From NCBI GenBank assembly GCA_964058845.1, contig CAXKVR010000445.1:1-64000 (forward strand): a stretch of DNA of 64,000 bases, read 5' to 3'. The translations under genes were made by a program, and so were the position numbers. The notes beneath the pieces were generated by a model that was not told the DNA's origin, made no database searches, and saw only the letters and a program-made list of their open reading frames with translations. This stretch comes from Carex sylvatica (lineage: Eukaryota; Streptophyta; Magnoliopsida; Poales; Cyperaceae). Shown piece after piece: positions 35,317 through 47,163 of the stretch (position 1 is the stretch's first letter; each line of letters opens with the position of its first letter).

Positions 35317-35929
35317 AATTAATTTGGAAAGTAAATCTAAGAATCAAAACTTCTTCCCTCCTGCCTCTATTTCTTTGTCAAAAGATTTTTTTTCTTTTGT
35401 TCATAATTACTACCAAAAAGTTGTAATTTATGTAATTTTTTATAATTAAGAAAATATTAATTGTACACCAACAAATATCCGTGTTAAATTATTAAATAAA
35501 GTAAAACCACTATCATTATCGTCAAGTGAGAAAGCAACAAATTAATATTATGGTACTTTACAGTTTGGTAATTTTTGTTTTCTAATTGGCACTTGAAAAT
35601 TTTTATTAAAATAAAATATTTACTTTGTCATTATATGAATTAGCAATGTACGTATGTGTGCATATGTTGATTATATTTAAAGATTAATATTATATTTTTG
35701 TGATTTCTTCGTAGAAGCTTACAAAATTGTAATTGATTTTTATGCAGTTGTATTAGAATAGAAGACCTTGTCAGGAACCAAAAATTTAAGAAAAGAGGAA
35801 TCGACAATTAATTTCTATAGCTGAAGAAAATGATAATGACAATTTATTTATACAACTCAATTGAAAAAGGATGAGGGTTCCTTTCACAAAATCTTTGCTT
35901 TATCAATGAAATTATATTAACTAACCATT
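35317..35929. other. AT-rich spacer
   Basis: Nothing recognised between the LTR element and the FCP1-like remnant. Confidence 0.5.
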
Positions 35930-36252
35930 CTCGCTTTCTCTCTATTTGTATTACAGCTGGATCCCATCCCATCCCCAATTAAACCCTTTTTTCTTTTTCC
36001 CCTCTCTCTCACTCTCTCTTACATGCGGACCCCAACCCTTAAACCCCTTAAACCCGATAAAGGGTTTTGCGCAATTCCTGCTGAGCCGCCGCTTTATATC
36101 GCTGCTCGATCGCTGAGGCGACTTTGGTCTTCCTCCGCCTCCGCCTCCGCCTCCCTCTCTCGACGACTCTGCCCAAAGGTACCTTTATATAAATACACAA
36201 ACAAAAGAGTACCGCTTGTCGGAAACCATGTCGATCTCTGTTGTCCTTCAGA
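35930..36252 (+). promoter_or_regulatory. leader region of the FCP1-like pseudogene
   Basis: CT-rich sequence (35930-36020), several aaaccc words and a (TCCGCC)n run (36133-36153) precede the first plausible ATG at 36253, and a donor-like AAAG/GTACC lies at 36178-36180. The 95-codon frame at 36023-36310 runs through this leader and has no recognised motif, so I treat it as untranslated or as an alternative first exon. Confidence 0.35.
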
Positions 36253-39200
36253 TGGAGGGGGGCTGTTTTCTCAAAGCTTTGGTGGCAATTCAACTGGGGC
36301 CTCATACTGAAATAAATACTTCTTTGAAGAAGAAGCGCCAAGAGAAATATTGCATCATTTGAAGATACTACAACTCTAAGACCAACCAAATCAAGGAAAG
36401 GAGGAGGAGAAGAGTTTCAAGGTAAACACATTCAAGAGGAATTAGATGCTCATAAATTTATTTAGTCCTTCTTATAGACTTATCTTAACTTTCCTTGAGA
36501 AATTAAATTAAGTGTACAATTTAATACTCGTTCATATATGCTCATTTAAATTTTGTAATCAGATCATAATCTCTTAGGTGAATTGAATACCTTTCAGCTA
36601 AATCAATATAGTGACAGGTCATGGTGAAAATCGACCATCAAATGATAGCTATTGTGATGCCAAGAAGGGAATCTAGAAAAGCAGAGAGGAATGATGCTAG
36701 TATCACAGTTTGTGAAGCTGAATATATTAAAGAAGCACCTCTCTGCTTGGAGAAAGAGAAAGACATATTTGGAAAGAAGTCCAGGCGTGATTATGAGTCC
36801 CTAGAAATTTTAGGTAAAAGATTGTTATGAACTACAATTGCTCTTTTTTTTTTTTTAACCGGATACAACCAAAAGCCAAAAACAGCATTTTGAATTGCTT
36901 ATGCGAATTCTAAGCACTGACCGGTAATGAAATTTTACCTCAAAAGTTAGGTATTGGTTTTTACCAATTTGACTTTTGCCCATATCCCATTTAAAGCCTA
37001 ATTAAGCTTTAGACACAATACCTTTTGATTTCTGCAATCATAGTACAATTAATACACCCAAATCAACCAAATTGATGAACAAAACCAAATTGCTGATCAA
37101 GGAAGAGATGAAGATGAGTAATGAGATGCGATTAAAGATGCTAATTAACCAAAGTGTGTGTGTGTTTGTGTAGTATAGAAGGACCAGCAACGAAGAAAGC
37201 TAAAAATGATGATGCAAAGAAGAAAGTAGTTAGAAAAGATGGCGACTTAAGTAAGAAGGATGGATCTTTGTTAGAGGTGACTCAAACAATTGGTACAGGA
37301 GTTTTGACAGAGAAGAAAAAAAAAGACAAAGGGCTCCTGTTCTGACCTTCCATCCGAGGTTAAGCATAAACCTCAAGTAGAAGATAGAAATCAAGTGCGG
37401 CCTGATAACAATACTCATACTGCTAAGCAACCAGTTGTTTGCTTTGCTGGCCCAACTGAAGTTGTAAATACTTCTTTAAAGAAGAAGAAGAAGAAGAAAA
37501 AGTGCAAGAGAAATGCATCTTTTGAAGATCCTACTAATCTAAGACTAACACCAACACAATCGAGTACAGAAGGAGAAGAAAAGTTGCAAGGTATGTACAC
37601 ACCATTCAAGAGGAATTAGATTAGATGGTCATAAATTGATTTAGTCAATCTTATAGAGTTAACAAGCTTAATTTCCTTGAGAAATTAAATGTACGTACAA
37701 CTTAATGATAGCTTGTTCATATATATATGCTCATTTAAATTTTGTAATCAGATCAAAATATCTCAAGTGAATTGAATACCTTTCCTTTCCTACTATGGAT
37801 TACATAACACCTTTAAAATAGAAGACTGAAGACTGAGAATAGAAATTCAGCTAAATCAATTTAGTGACAGGTCATGGTGCCAACAAGGGAGAATCTAGAA
37901 AAGCAGAGACTAATGATGCTAGTGCAGCAGTTTGTGAACAAAAACATATTAAAGAAGCACCTCTCTGCTTGGAGAAAGAGAAAGACATATTTGGAAACAA
38001 CTCCAAGCATGATTCTAAGTTCCCAGAAATCATTAAGCATAAACCTCAAGTAGAAGAAGATAGAAATCAAGTTTCGCTTTCACACTAGGAGAAAGAAGAG
38101 AAACCACGTAGGTGATTACAAGGTCTCTCTTGCCATACCAATCAGCCCATTATATATATATATATAGCTAACTATGAGCAAACAGGTGATACTTGTGTCT
38201 TGATTTAACATTTTTATACCTTTTTACAAACAGGTGAAAATGATACATGGAGTGGCAGTCATGAGGGAGGGAACACCAAAAAGAAAAGGGAAGGTGATGA
38301 AAAAGATATTATGTCATCGTGCCATGAGTATAATCCAAAGGAAGCTGCTTCATCTACTTATAGTAATAATGTACTTCTGTGCAAAGAATTGCTGCCACCA
38401 TCCAAGAAAAATCTTCTTGTTCTTGATATAAATGGGATATTAGTTGATATTACTTCAGATTATAAATATCAACAATATGCAGATTTCAAGATCATCGGCA
38501 AATTAGGTAACAAAACAATTATTACCCTTTAATTCTTATACTACAGATTAATGTATTTGGTGTTAATTTTCTTTTCTTTTATGTCTGTCAGGTTAGAGGC
38601 CCTTCTGTGTTGATTTTCTCAAGTTTGGTTTCGCAAACTTTGAAGTTGGAGTTTGGTCATCAAGAAAGCAGTAAGTTCGATCTTTGAATTATATAAATAC
38701 TATATAGCAGCAGGTATGCGTTTTCTTGAAGCACCAGATCTATTGTGTTTCAGCTAGTCTTGATTTTCAACAAAAGTTTGATCTTCCTACTGGTGTGTTT
38801 TTTTTTTATTATTCTGATTCTGCAGGTATAACCTAGTGGAAGCTGTCCACCATCTTTTTGGAGAAATGAAAAACAAGCTATTATTTTGTTGGGTACTCAA
38901 CATTTATTTATGGTCTTCAGTTATATATGTTTTACATTCTCTTCCTTGAGTTGTATTGATATTTTTTTCATTTTATTTGCCTTGATAACTCACAGGACCA
39001 ATCAAAATGCACAGATTGATATTTTGTAAAGAATTAAACAAACTGTGGGAAAAGGTTGAAGCTAATTTGCCATGGGAAAATGGGTGATTTACACCATCTA
39101 ATACGCTTCTTGTTGACGATTCTCCTTGCAAGGCCTTGCGTAACCCTGTATGTTGCTTGACCTACAACCCTTTTTATTTCTTTTTCTTTACTTACAGTAG

Positions 39201-39726
39201 CAGCTGAGAATACCAACAGCTTCATTTAATTTGCAATTTATCTCAACATCTAACCGAGTTACAAGGATTAGTAAAGCAAAAATGATCACAATTGTGCATA
39301 TATGTTCATGATTTCCAAACCTAGTATGAAGGATCAATTTGTCAATGTTTAATAGTTTCTAATTATTACTTGTTAAATTTCTATTGCAGCCTTACACAGC
39401 GATTTTTCCATATCCATACACATTCTACAACAGAGAGGACAATTCCTTGGGTTAGTTTGTTACTTGTTTCATTTGCAAAATAATAAATGTTAATAATAAA
39501 TGCATGATCTTATTGGTTAATTCTTATAATTGATAATTTGTTATGAGCAGGTAGAGGTGGAGAAATGAGGATATATTTAGAAAAAATAGCTGCGGTTTAG
39601 AACATTCCAGAATTTGTGAAGGAAAACCCATTTGGGCAATCCACTATTACACCACATCAGCACCCACAGTGGAATTATTACTTAGGCATTCTTGAGGCTT
39701 TGAAAAGACTCGCTCCTGCTTTCTAA
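36253..39726 (+). pseudogene. plant FCP1/NLI-interacting-factor-like HAD phosphatase, multi-exon pseudogene
   Basis: Lys-rich N-terminal exons (to 36421, 36618-36813, about 37190-37590, 37871-38086) lead to the FCP1-homology exons: 38234-38506 (KKNLLVLDINGILVDIT, the HAD active-site loop in the DxNG form recalled for this plant subfamily), 38592-38670 (FLKFGFANFEVGVWSSRK), 38826-38892 (HHLFGEMKNKLLFCW), 38996-39147 (LNKLWEKVEANLPWENG and NTLLVDDSPCKAL, the DD motif), 39390-39450 (YTAIFPYPYTFYNRED) and 39551-39726 (NIPEFVKENPFGQS to AFstop). Exon ends carry AG/GT signals. Breaks: TGA codons after SKCTD and after PWENG with a frame change between them, TAG before NIPEF, and a frame change near 37340. 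The family dephosphorylates protein Ser/Thr in the nucleus; this copy cannot encode a full protein. Confidence 0.85.
36310..38086 (+). repeat. tandem duplication of two exons with their intron in the FCP1-like gene
   Basis: Segment 36310-36813 and segment 37455-38086 are homologous along exon, intron and exon: both have the Lys-rich exon starting AATACTTCTTT(G/A)AAGAAGAAG, the intron with tgctcatttaaattttgtaatcagatc, the acceptor gtgacaggtcatgg, and the exon encoding KEAPLCLEKEKDIFG. The copies are about 1.2 kb apart and clearly diverged, so the duplication is old. Confidence 0.85.
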
Positions 39727-40813
39727 CTGATACATGTTTGAATAGTTTTTTGGTTGTGATTAGTTGATTGATTGCAACTTATAGGGGTTTTAAGTTAAAG
39801 TGTTTTGTGTAAGGTCATTTTGGAAATTGCAGTGGAATTATGGTTGGAAATGTGATAATCACAAGTGTAATGTTAACAGATGTATTTGTCTTTTCAGTCA
39901 GTCTTCTTTTAAGCAAGTGCGATTACTCTCTAAATGACATATTTATATATATAGTTGTTAATAGGTATATTGCACGACTGTGATTGGTAGTTGGATTGTT
40001 TAGGTGATATATATACTAGAGTCTAGAGAGGAAAAAAAGGGGGCAGAAGCAAATGATACAGTGCAATTTAACACAAAATTACTGTAGCAGCTAAGCCTAG
40101 AAGGCCCAAAGCTGCTTTCTTCTCTCTTCATTTCATAATTTTGTTTTATTCCATAACGAACTAAGTAAAAGTGAGGTTACAACTTCACCTCATTGGAATA
40201 ATTTTGTTTTATTCCATAACGAACTAAGTAAAAGCGACTAAACTTTTCAAACAATATTATATAGTTACCATGCAGGCTTAAATTTATTGTATTATTATAA
40301 GTGGATAAATTATTCTTGTCATGAACTATATTAGCAAGTGAAATATAGCAAGGATTAAAATGCTTAATAAATATAATTAACCAATTTTAGATTTTACTCC
40401 GTTGTCGGAGATATTTAATCCTACTTTATCTAAATTATAATACATAAAACGGTTATGTCTTCAAATTTTATAGCCTGCCACATCATTTAGCATTTTTGTT
40501 TTAAATTTTGACAAGTGAATTAAGGTGTTGAGTGCTATTATGTCCCAATTAATTAATGTAGCAACTTCATAATTCATACGCAATTAATTAATTTTCTCAA
40601 AATGTATTGAACATATATTAATTAATTAGTTTTGATTCTTGAAAAGGACTTTGAATAAATTAATTGTGCATGTCCATTGGTTTTGTTTCCTGAACATTAA
40701 TTTAGAGTATTAGACAGTAGCAAATCAGATTCCTTTTGCATACATGTATAAATTAAGTCAATAGTGTTGTTTTTATATTCCGCAGAGACATCATAAATAT
40801 GCAGCTCCCCTTC
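39727..40813. other. AT-rich DNA downstream of the FCP1-like pseudogene
   Basis: The phrase ttttgttttattccataacgaactaagtaaaag occurs twice (about 40140-40175 and 40203-40235), a short local duplication. No gene seen. Confidence 0.5.
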
Positions 40814-40821
40814 CTTACAAT

Positions 40822-41288
40822 CAGGGGTGTCAATGGCACCCTTTTATCCGTTTACTCCATCCATATCGTATTCGAAAATACGAGTAAGGGTAAGATTTTT
40901 TTTTTTTTTTTTCCATTAGCTAATCGGATATGGGTAAGGATAATGATTTTTTTTTCGTTATCTTACCCATTTTCGTATAAGATAATTTTTTACAATAAAA
41001 TTATATATATATAGAGATATATTTGTATAAAGATGATACATGGTACAATAAAATTTTGTATTTGATTAAAATTTTATAGTACAAATTAGCTGTATTTATT
41101 ATTTTTTTCTTATTTTAAAATTTTTTTTATCGAAAGCATAAATCGAAATGTTAATGACACTTTTTTATCTGTTTACCCGACCCGTACCGTATTTAAAAAA
41201 AACTGGTAAGGGTAAAGTTTTTTTTCGTTATCATAACAGGTATGAAAATATCCTCACCCGATTTGTATCGTACCCGTTGACACCCCTA
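40822..41288. mobile_element. 467-bp hAT MITE with perfect 8-bp TSD
   Basis: Ends CAGGGGTGTCAATGG and, reverse-complemented, TAGGGGTGTCAACGGG. The direct repeat cttacaat flanks it (40814-40821, 41289-41296). The inside has the accc/gggt and cgtat words common in this MITE group. Confidence 0.9.
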
Positions 41289-41447
41289 CTTACAATAAAT
41301 ATTAACCTTTGCTTATTTTTGTAAATTCTAATTTTTTTCAACAAAAGGAATAAAAATATGAAGTAGAAAGTTCTGGTAATTAAAGAAGATGCACATGAGA
41401 CAAGTATCCTCAATTTGGAAGTGGTCCAAGAAAGCACATCTTTAGAT

Positions 41448-41881
41448 TAGGGGTGAAAACGGATCGGATATTTTTTTGAGTAAAATTGAAGGTCAAGTCA
41501 CCTAACTATTGAATACTTTTGTAATTAATACAATAAAGAATTTTCTCCATATAGTTTCGAACCCATGACTTTCCATATAAAGACTATGTGCCTTTGCTAC
41601 TAGACTAAATGCTAGTTCTTGATACGGATCGGATATTAGACGGATACATACATATACGGATCGAATATCGGATATCTGTAGATATATATATATATATAAA
41701 TATTTTCATAATTTATATTAAACTATATATTGTATATATACTATTCGGATACAAATAATTAAAATTACAAACCATATTCGTACTACTATCCATTTGGATA
41801 TTTAGATATCGAATATCCGTATCTAATTTTTAAATACGGATCCAAATTCGATCGGGTAATATCTAACCCGTTTTCACTCTA
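41448..41881. mobile_element. hAT MITE with 7/8-bp TSD, hosting a SINE
   Basis: Ends TAGGGGTGAAAACGG and, reverse-complemented, TAGAGTGAAAACGGG. Flanks are ctttagat (41440-41447) and ctttagaa (41882-41889), an 8-bp TSD with one change. Removing the SINE leaves a 268-bp element. Confidence 0.85.
41473..41624 (-). mobile_element. tRNA-derived SINE with 14-bp TSD
   Basis: The word acggatcggatatt is found on both sides (41459-41472 and 41625-41638), and a T run opens the insert, that is an A-tail on the minus strand. On that strand there is a B-box-like GGGTTCGAAAC (41564-41554) and, about 37 bases before it, an A-box-like TAGTCTAGTAGCAAAGGC (41608-41591): an internal RNA polymerase III promoter. 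Length ~150 bp fits plant SINEs. Confidence 0.82.
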
Positions 41882-41889
41882 CTTTAGAA

Positions 41890-42766
41890 GCTTAGCTTTA
41901 CCTATGTACACTCATAAAATTTGTATTTTTTTGTCTAGACATTTTGCACTAATCAAACAAGATTATCTCAACCAAGAATTAAACACAAATTAATTATACA
42001 TATATATACTGTGTTATGTACACTTGTTTCAATATTGATTTGTTTTGAGGCTTGAGCCGTAGGTATTCTCAATTAATTTCCTCACTTCCTGATCGAAAAA
42101 TAAAGAAGCAAATTGTTATCTCTATTTATGTATATTATATTGTGTGTTTTAATGTAATTAGAAATTTCAAAAACATTTTTAAAAATAATTTAACAACATA
42201 GATCATTAAATGGCATCACGTTTGAGAACAAAAATATTCACCGAAATATTATTTCTGAATAATATCTATATTTAATTCGTATTATTATCTTGAATAATAT
42301 TTTTTTGAATTATTTCAGACAACTTGTACAAACAATACATTTTTTTTTAATTTTATAATTCGTCACTCGCTTCATAAATCTGAGTACCATGCTAACTCAC
42401 ACATGAAAATAAAAATTAGTAGTATAAATCAAAATACAAACTGTGCATCCTGTATTCAAAACTATTATATCACAGTTCATGAAATTACAAACTTTTTGTT
42501 TGTTTAATAATAAAATTAATATTTTGATATACTATCATATTACAGAAGTAACAAATTATTTCTGAATTATATTTTTTATTATATCTAAATTCCGGATTAG
42601 AATGATAGACTTATTTCTACCTGCGAACTTTTTGATTAGAGATACATGTGCACAGTTGCCTTTCTTTCTGGTAGGCTGTAGTCACAAAGAATCCATTACG
42701 AGAAAGAGAAAAGGGAAAAGAGAAAAAAAAAAATTCAAAGTGGTTTGTACCATATGGTATATATAC
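41890..42766. other. AT-rich spacer
   Basis: No gene recognised. At 42699-42716 is a word (cgagaaagagaaaaggg) that recurs in the loop of the adjacent palindrome. Confidence 0.5.
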
Positions 42767-43328
42767 AATAGCATGGAACCGTATGTTTTGAACTATAATA
42801 TACAAAAGAAAAATTATTTATAATTACATACTTTTTGTCATATTACGCAGTATGCTCACTATTTAACCTTGAGAAAAATAATTAATATATTAATTTGAAT
42901 TTTCTAATTTATTATCAATAAAATGGCACAGTTAATATTAATATATTAATTTGACTTTTCGGAAATCAACGTGGCATCAAATCACCTGGTAGGCTGGTAC
43001 TGGTACAAACCATATGGTCCATACTCCATATCGAATTATTTTTTTTCGAGAAAGAGAAAAGGGATATGGAGTATGGACCATATGGTTTGTACCAGTACCA
43101 GCCTATCAGGTGATTTGATGCCACGTTGATTTCTGAAAAGTCAAATTAATATATTAATACTAACTGTGCCATTTTATTGATAATAAATTAGAAAATTCAA
43201 ATTAATATATTAATTATTTTTCTCAAGGTTAGATAGTGAGCATACTGCGTAATATGACAAAAAGTATGTAATTATAAATAATTTTTTTTTTGTATATTAT
43301 AGTTCAAAACATACGGTTCCATGCTATT
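42767..43328. repeat. 562-bp near-perfect palindrome (266-bp arms, 30-bp loop)
   Basis: Arms 42767-43032 and 43063-43328 are reverse complements with perfect positional symmetry (paired coordinates always sum to 86095, so no net indel). By eye there are only about five mismatches (for example cctggtagg versus its partner cctgatagg). The arms are AT-rich with a GC-richer inner end (ggctggtactggtacaaacc). No terminal motif or TSD of a known transposon class is evident. A transcript through it would form a long double-stranded RNA. Confidence 0.93.
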
Positions 43329-44604
43329 TGTCATTTTGTTAAAGTGTAAAAATAAATCTTCCAACCACCAAAATTATATAAATTTTAAGGCCCCATGTCA
43401 CAACGTTATCTGCTCTACATCAAGTACAAGGACGGCCCTTTCAAATGGTAGTTCAATAAATAATTATCGACATGTAGAAGTATGTTAATAAAATTGGTGT
43501 ACTAAATGGTTCAAAATTTTAACACATGCTGAGAATTTTTTTTATGGAACCAGTCTGTATTGGTAGTGTTTGGTTGTGGACTAAAGTTAAGGAGATGTAA
43601 ATTGATTATTTCAATTTAGATATGTCTAAATCATTCATGTTTGGTTGAGGTCTAAAATTAGATCATGGCTTAAGATATTTTTTGTTTAGTTAGAATTGGT
43701 AAGGATTAAAATTTTGAAAGCCTAAGTTAGTTAATTATTAATAATAAGATACTAATTATATAATACTAGAGGAGGGTTCAAATGCACCATTAGTTAGAAG
43801 AAAAGTTCTTAAATGATTGATTATCCAAAAATCGAGAGTTTGTTTTCGCTCACAATTTTCGCAAACTCTTCAAATGTTTAAAAAAAAAAAAAAAAAGTTT
43901 ACCCGGCCCCTCTCTCTCCAGACAGACATTGTAGATGATTGTTAGTCCATATCATAAAAAAAATTCTAGCGGTATAGAAATAGCCTACATTTTTTATATG
44001 AATTATTTTGTATGATTGTGTTAAAATTTAGATAAAATGGAAAGAATCCCACAAGGCACAATGCTATGTTTTTTTTGTCGATATATTTGAATATATCTAA
44101 CTTAGATGGTGACAAAAATAATTGCAAAAATTATGGGACCCTACCATCTTTTATGTATATTTTTGCTTCAATATTACTAGTCTTTAAATCTCAATTTTAA
44201 AATTATGAAAATGATATGAAAATCCTTAGTAAATTTTATTGAAATTTGATATCATTGTGCTTGGCATGCATCTGAAGATTTAAGTGGATCAATTAATTGG
44301 TCTTATTTCTTTCTATTTCCATCTATTACTCTAATTGTCCAGAAACAATTATTACTTGAAGGTCATGCTCCTAATAATTAATTAATTGCTCAGGTTGAAT
44401 TTAATGATGAAGTTTGAATAATTATGTGCACAAGTAACTGATATGCTAGTGTATGTTTAAATTTTAATTGCCATTCTTACTGCGGAGACATGTTATTAAT
44501 TTCAATATAAACTTTATCAAATGCTCCCTCCCATTAAAATACCTATTGCATATAAGAGCTAGTTATATTCAAAATAAATTTTCAATATTACAAAAAGATA
44601 TTAC
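43329..44604. other. AT-rich spacer
   Basis: No gene or bounded element recognised. A poly(A) run at about 43880-43896 next to tttacccggcccctctctctcc might mark an old retroposon end, but no TSD was found. Confidence 0.45.
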
Positions 44605-44980
44605 GCCTCATGTTTTTCATATCTCATCATACCTCATATTTTACATCTTTATTTTCAAAGTCCAAATTGTTGATCCGAACCGCTCAACATGACATGTATG
44701 TTAAAATATATCTAGGGATGAAATTTTATAATTTTTAAAATTTTAAAATTTTTGAATTTTTTTTACTATTTTTTAAGATAGATACAAAATCACTGTTTTT
44801 TTACCGTAAAAAAATAGTGATTTTCAACCCATCCTAAAAAATAGTAAAAAAAAAATTCAAAAATTATAAAATTTCATCTTCAACTATATTTTAGTATGGA
44901 TGTCATGTTGAACAGTTCGAATCGACAATTTAGACTTTAAAAATAAAGATATAAAATATGAGGTATGAAGGATATGAGGC
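44605..44980. mobile_element. foldback MITE, GAGACCAAATTTTA-related family, copy 3
   Basis: A 376-bp element whose arms converge near 44800. The outer ends gcctcatgtttttcatatct and, reverse-complemented, gcctcatatccttcatacct match, and tcatacctcatattttacat continues the arm. The inner plan (a ccgaaccg-type word, a variant of the GGAGACCAAATTTTA core, then a TTTTTACTATTTTTTAAGAT stem) is that of copies 1 and 2. Confidence 0.8.
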
Positions 44981-45600
44981 ATTGGAAGTTTGAAATCCTC
45001 CTCATAATTAAAATATATCAGAAATTACTACTAACTTGTACTTTTTATTAAGGACGACATCATCATATATGTTTTTTACTATATGGGCTAGTGGTTATTG
45101 AAAAGACATTAATCGAATTTGGAGATATCAACTGATTAATAGATTTAGTCAATCGTTTTTTTTTTACTACACAGAATTTTATAAGTTATACTTCAGCCTG
45201 CTGTGGGCCAGCGGGTTGCTACTCAAAGGCTTTTATTTATTTATATTTATTATAATACCGCTTATGGGCTTTATTAGTGAAGGAATTATTTTTTATTTAA
45301 CCTAAACTTGCAATGTAAAATAAACATTTATGTTCTAATAACACTACAGAAATAAAATATAAAATCAAACTTATCAATTTTTGTTCGATTATCAACATTA
45401 ATTGATCACAAAATTTAACTTGAAGGCACAATTAATTCCAACACGGCATAATTAAGTTAGTTCATTTTTTTTGTTCATTTTGTATATAAACAAGATATAT
45501 AGAGAATAAACATTGGTGCAAACCTTATATCATAGAAACTAATTAAAAAATATATATGCAACCCCCTTTCCTTTACTATCTAACTCCAAAAAGTATCCCC
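44981..45600. other. AT-rich spacer
   Basis: Nothing recognised. The cactacagaaata at 45341 resembles a CACTA end but has no partner. Confidence 0.5.
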
Positions 45601-45610
45601 ATTTCAACAG

Positions 45611-46051
45611 TCAAACTGTAATATTTTTATGGTCAAACTCACCGGACAATGGCCCCTGCCTCGCCTCCACTTCTCCGGTTGAATCGACTTTTGAACCTGA
45701 CACATCCCCGAGACAATCAAAGGTAACTTTTGCACCACCTTGCTTACCTTTGGTCGATCCTTCGCCAAACGATCTCTCGGAGTCACCTCGTTGGTTTGTC
45801 ATACATGCCTGGGCTTTAGTCGGAAAGGTTCCAGTAATAAAAGACGGCCACCTATCCGAACTGCCAAATCGAACGCTCCTCCCAATTTGGATACTTCCTT
45901 CACGGTAAACCTGCCTAGAGCTTGCCTCGCCTTGGCCAGGGAATGAGTGGAGACTCCGAGCTCGTTTCAGTTGTCGTTTGTTGATGGTGGCGACGATTGC
46001 GCTTCTATATATTGCCGGCAAAAGTATCACCAGAAGAAACACCAGCATCAA
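45611..46051 (-). CDS. hypothetical protein, orphan ORF in a GC-richer island
   Basis: A 146-codon frame on the minus strand within a block (about 45640-46080) visibly richer in G and C than its surroundings. The N-terminus MMLVFLLVILLPAIYRS is hydrophobic, like a signal anchor, followed by a basic patch NKRQLKRAR and then a polar, Gly/Ser-rich tail without known motifs. A CT-rich leader-like stretch lies upstream on the same strand (46110-46210), and another frame across the same bases also reads sensibly for about 45 codons (GRFTVKEVSKLGGAFDLAVR). The island may be a captured or decayed exon rather than a complete gene. I do not recognise it; any function would be a guess. Confidence 0.25.
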   Translation of the reverse strand: MMLVFLLVILLPAIYRSAIVATINKRQLKRARSLHSFPGQGEASSRQVYREGSIQIGRSVRFGSSDRWPSFITGTFPTKAQACMTNQRGDSERSFGEGSTKGKQGGAKVTFDCLGDVSGSKVDSTGEVEARQGPLSGEFDHKNITV

Positions 46052-46089
46052 ACCGATCGAGCAAGTTTCTAGATCTCTGGGCTAATGGC

Positions 46090-47163
46090 GACTGGGTGAC
46101 CATGAGACCGCCACATTTTAAATTGCTTTATTTGATGGTAGCTTGAGAAAGAACAAAGACAAATTAAGGAGATTGCGAGGAGAAATTAAATTGAAAGGAG
46201 GGTTGAGATGAAGGCCTCTAAAAACGGAACTAACTTTTATTTTTGCAACAGCTAGTATTAGTATTTAGTCACTCGAGCATCACCTTTTACGGTAATACGA
46301 TGCAAACCATTTTTGGGCCCTCTGAGCATCGCATCATTCGATCAGAGTCTGACCTCCTCCTATTTATTTCAAGCTCGCAATGGGTCCACTTTGCAGAATA
46401 ACAACAGATTTATTTTCCTTTGGTTCAATGGGCAGATGAGCTTTGACGAGAAATTTGAAAAACGATCCAAAACTTTACAATCCATCTAATTAGTTTTAAA
46501 CATTGACAGTCTTAATCATGTCTTAACTGTGAACTCCAAATATAATAAAAAAAAAGAATATATATTACGACCAAGTTTGTTTGAAATGATTGAAAATTAG
46601 AATTAGTTGTATTCAACAAGAGTAGGTATTGAAATGCATTATTAGTTTTGTGTTTCAATTATGTACTGCATTTTTATCTTTGTTTTCATATTCTGAACCG
46701 CCGATCTAAACCACTCAGTCTCACCATGATCTTCGTATTAAAATCTTCTTGGAAATCAAATTTTGTATTTTTTGAAAATTTTTTTTACTGTTTTTTTAGA
46801 TAGTTAAAAAATCACTTTTTGTTTTTAATATAGATAGTAAGGTTAATTTGTGGGGTTATTCGAATGCAATAACCTATATATATCCTGTGGATCAAGAAAT
46901 TGCAAGAAATTGCTTTCTGGAAATTAGTAAAGCAACTGAATTATGATTTAGACTAAAAGAATGAATATTTTTTCAAGGAATCTAAAATTATGTGGGGGAG
47001 AATCTAGGTGACTATTTGTTGGGGGGTCATTGTCAATTGAAGTTCGAATATGATGGTTAACGAAAACCGATCCTAATTCGTTTGCAGAAAATCTATCTTA
47101 ATTATCAACAATTGATCCTAATTCGTTTGCAGAAAATATAGTTATAATTTGAAAAGAAGAGTT
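46090..47163. other. AT-rich DNA with a half-copy of the foldback MITE
   Basis: At about 46690-46830 one arm of the foldback family is present (gaaccgccgatctaaaccac, then tggaaatcaaattttgtatt and the ttttttactgttttttta stem), its partner arm missing. The phrase aagctcgcaatgggtccac (46369-46388) recurs as aagcccgcaatgggtccagt near 50773. No gene seen. Confidence 0.5.

Noticed and set aside
36023..36310. 95-codon frame as an independent gene
   Set aside because: No recognised motif; it overlaps leader-like sequence of the FCP1-like pseudogene and the (TCCGCC)n run.
41554..41608. A free-standing tRNA gene on the minus strand
   Set aside because: A-box and B-box words exist but there is no cloverleaf or anticodon arm, and the A-tail with TSD shows it is a SINE.
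45341..45360. CACTACAGAAATA as a CACTA transposon terminus pairing with the 47.2-kb palindromes
   Set aside because: No subterminal repeats beside it and no matching reverse-complement end or 3-bp TSD could be found.
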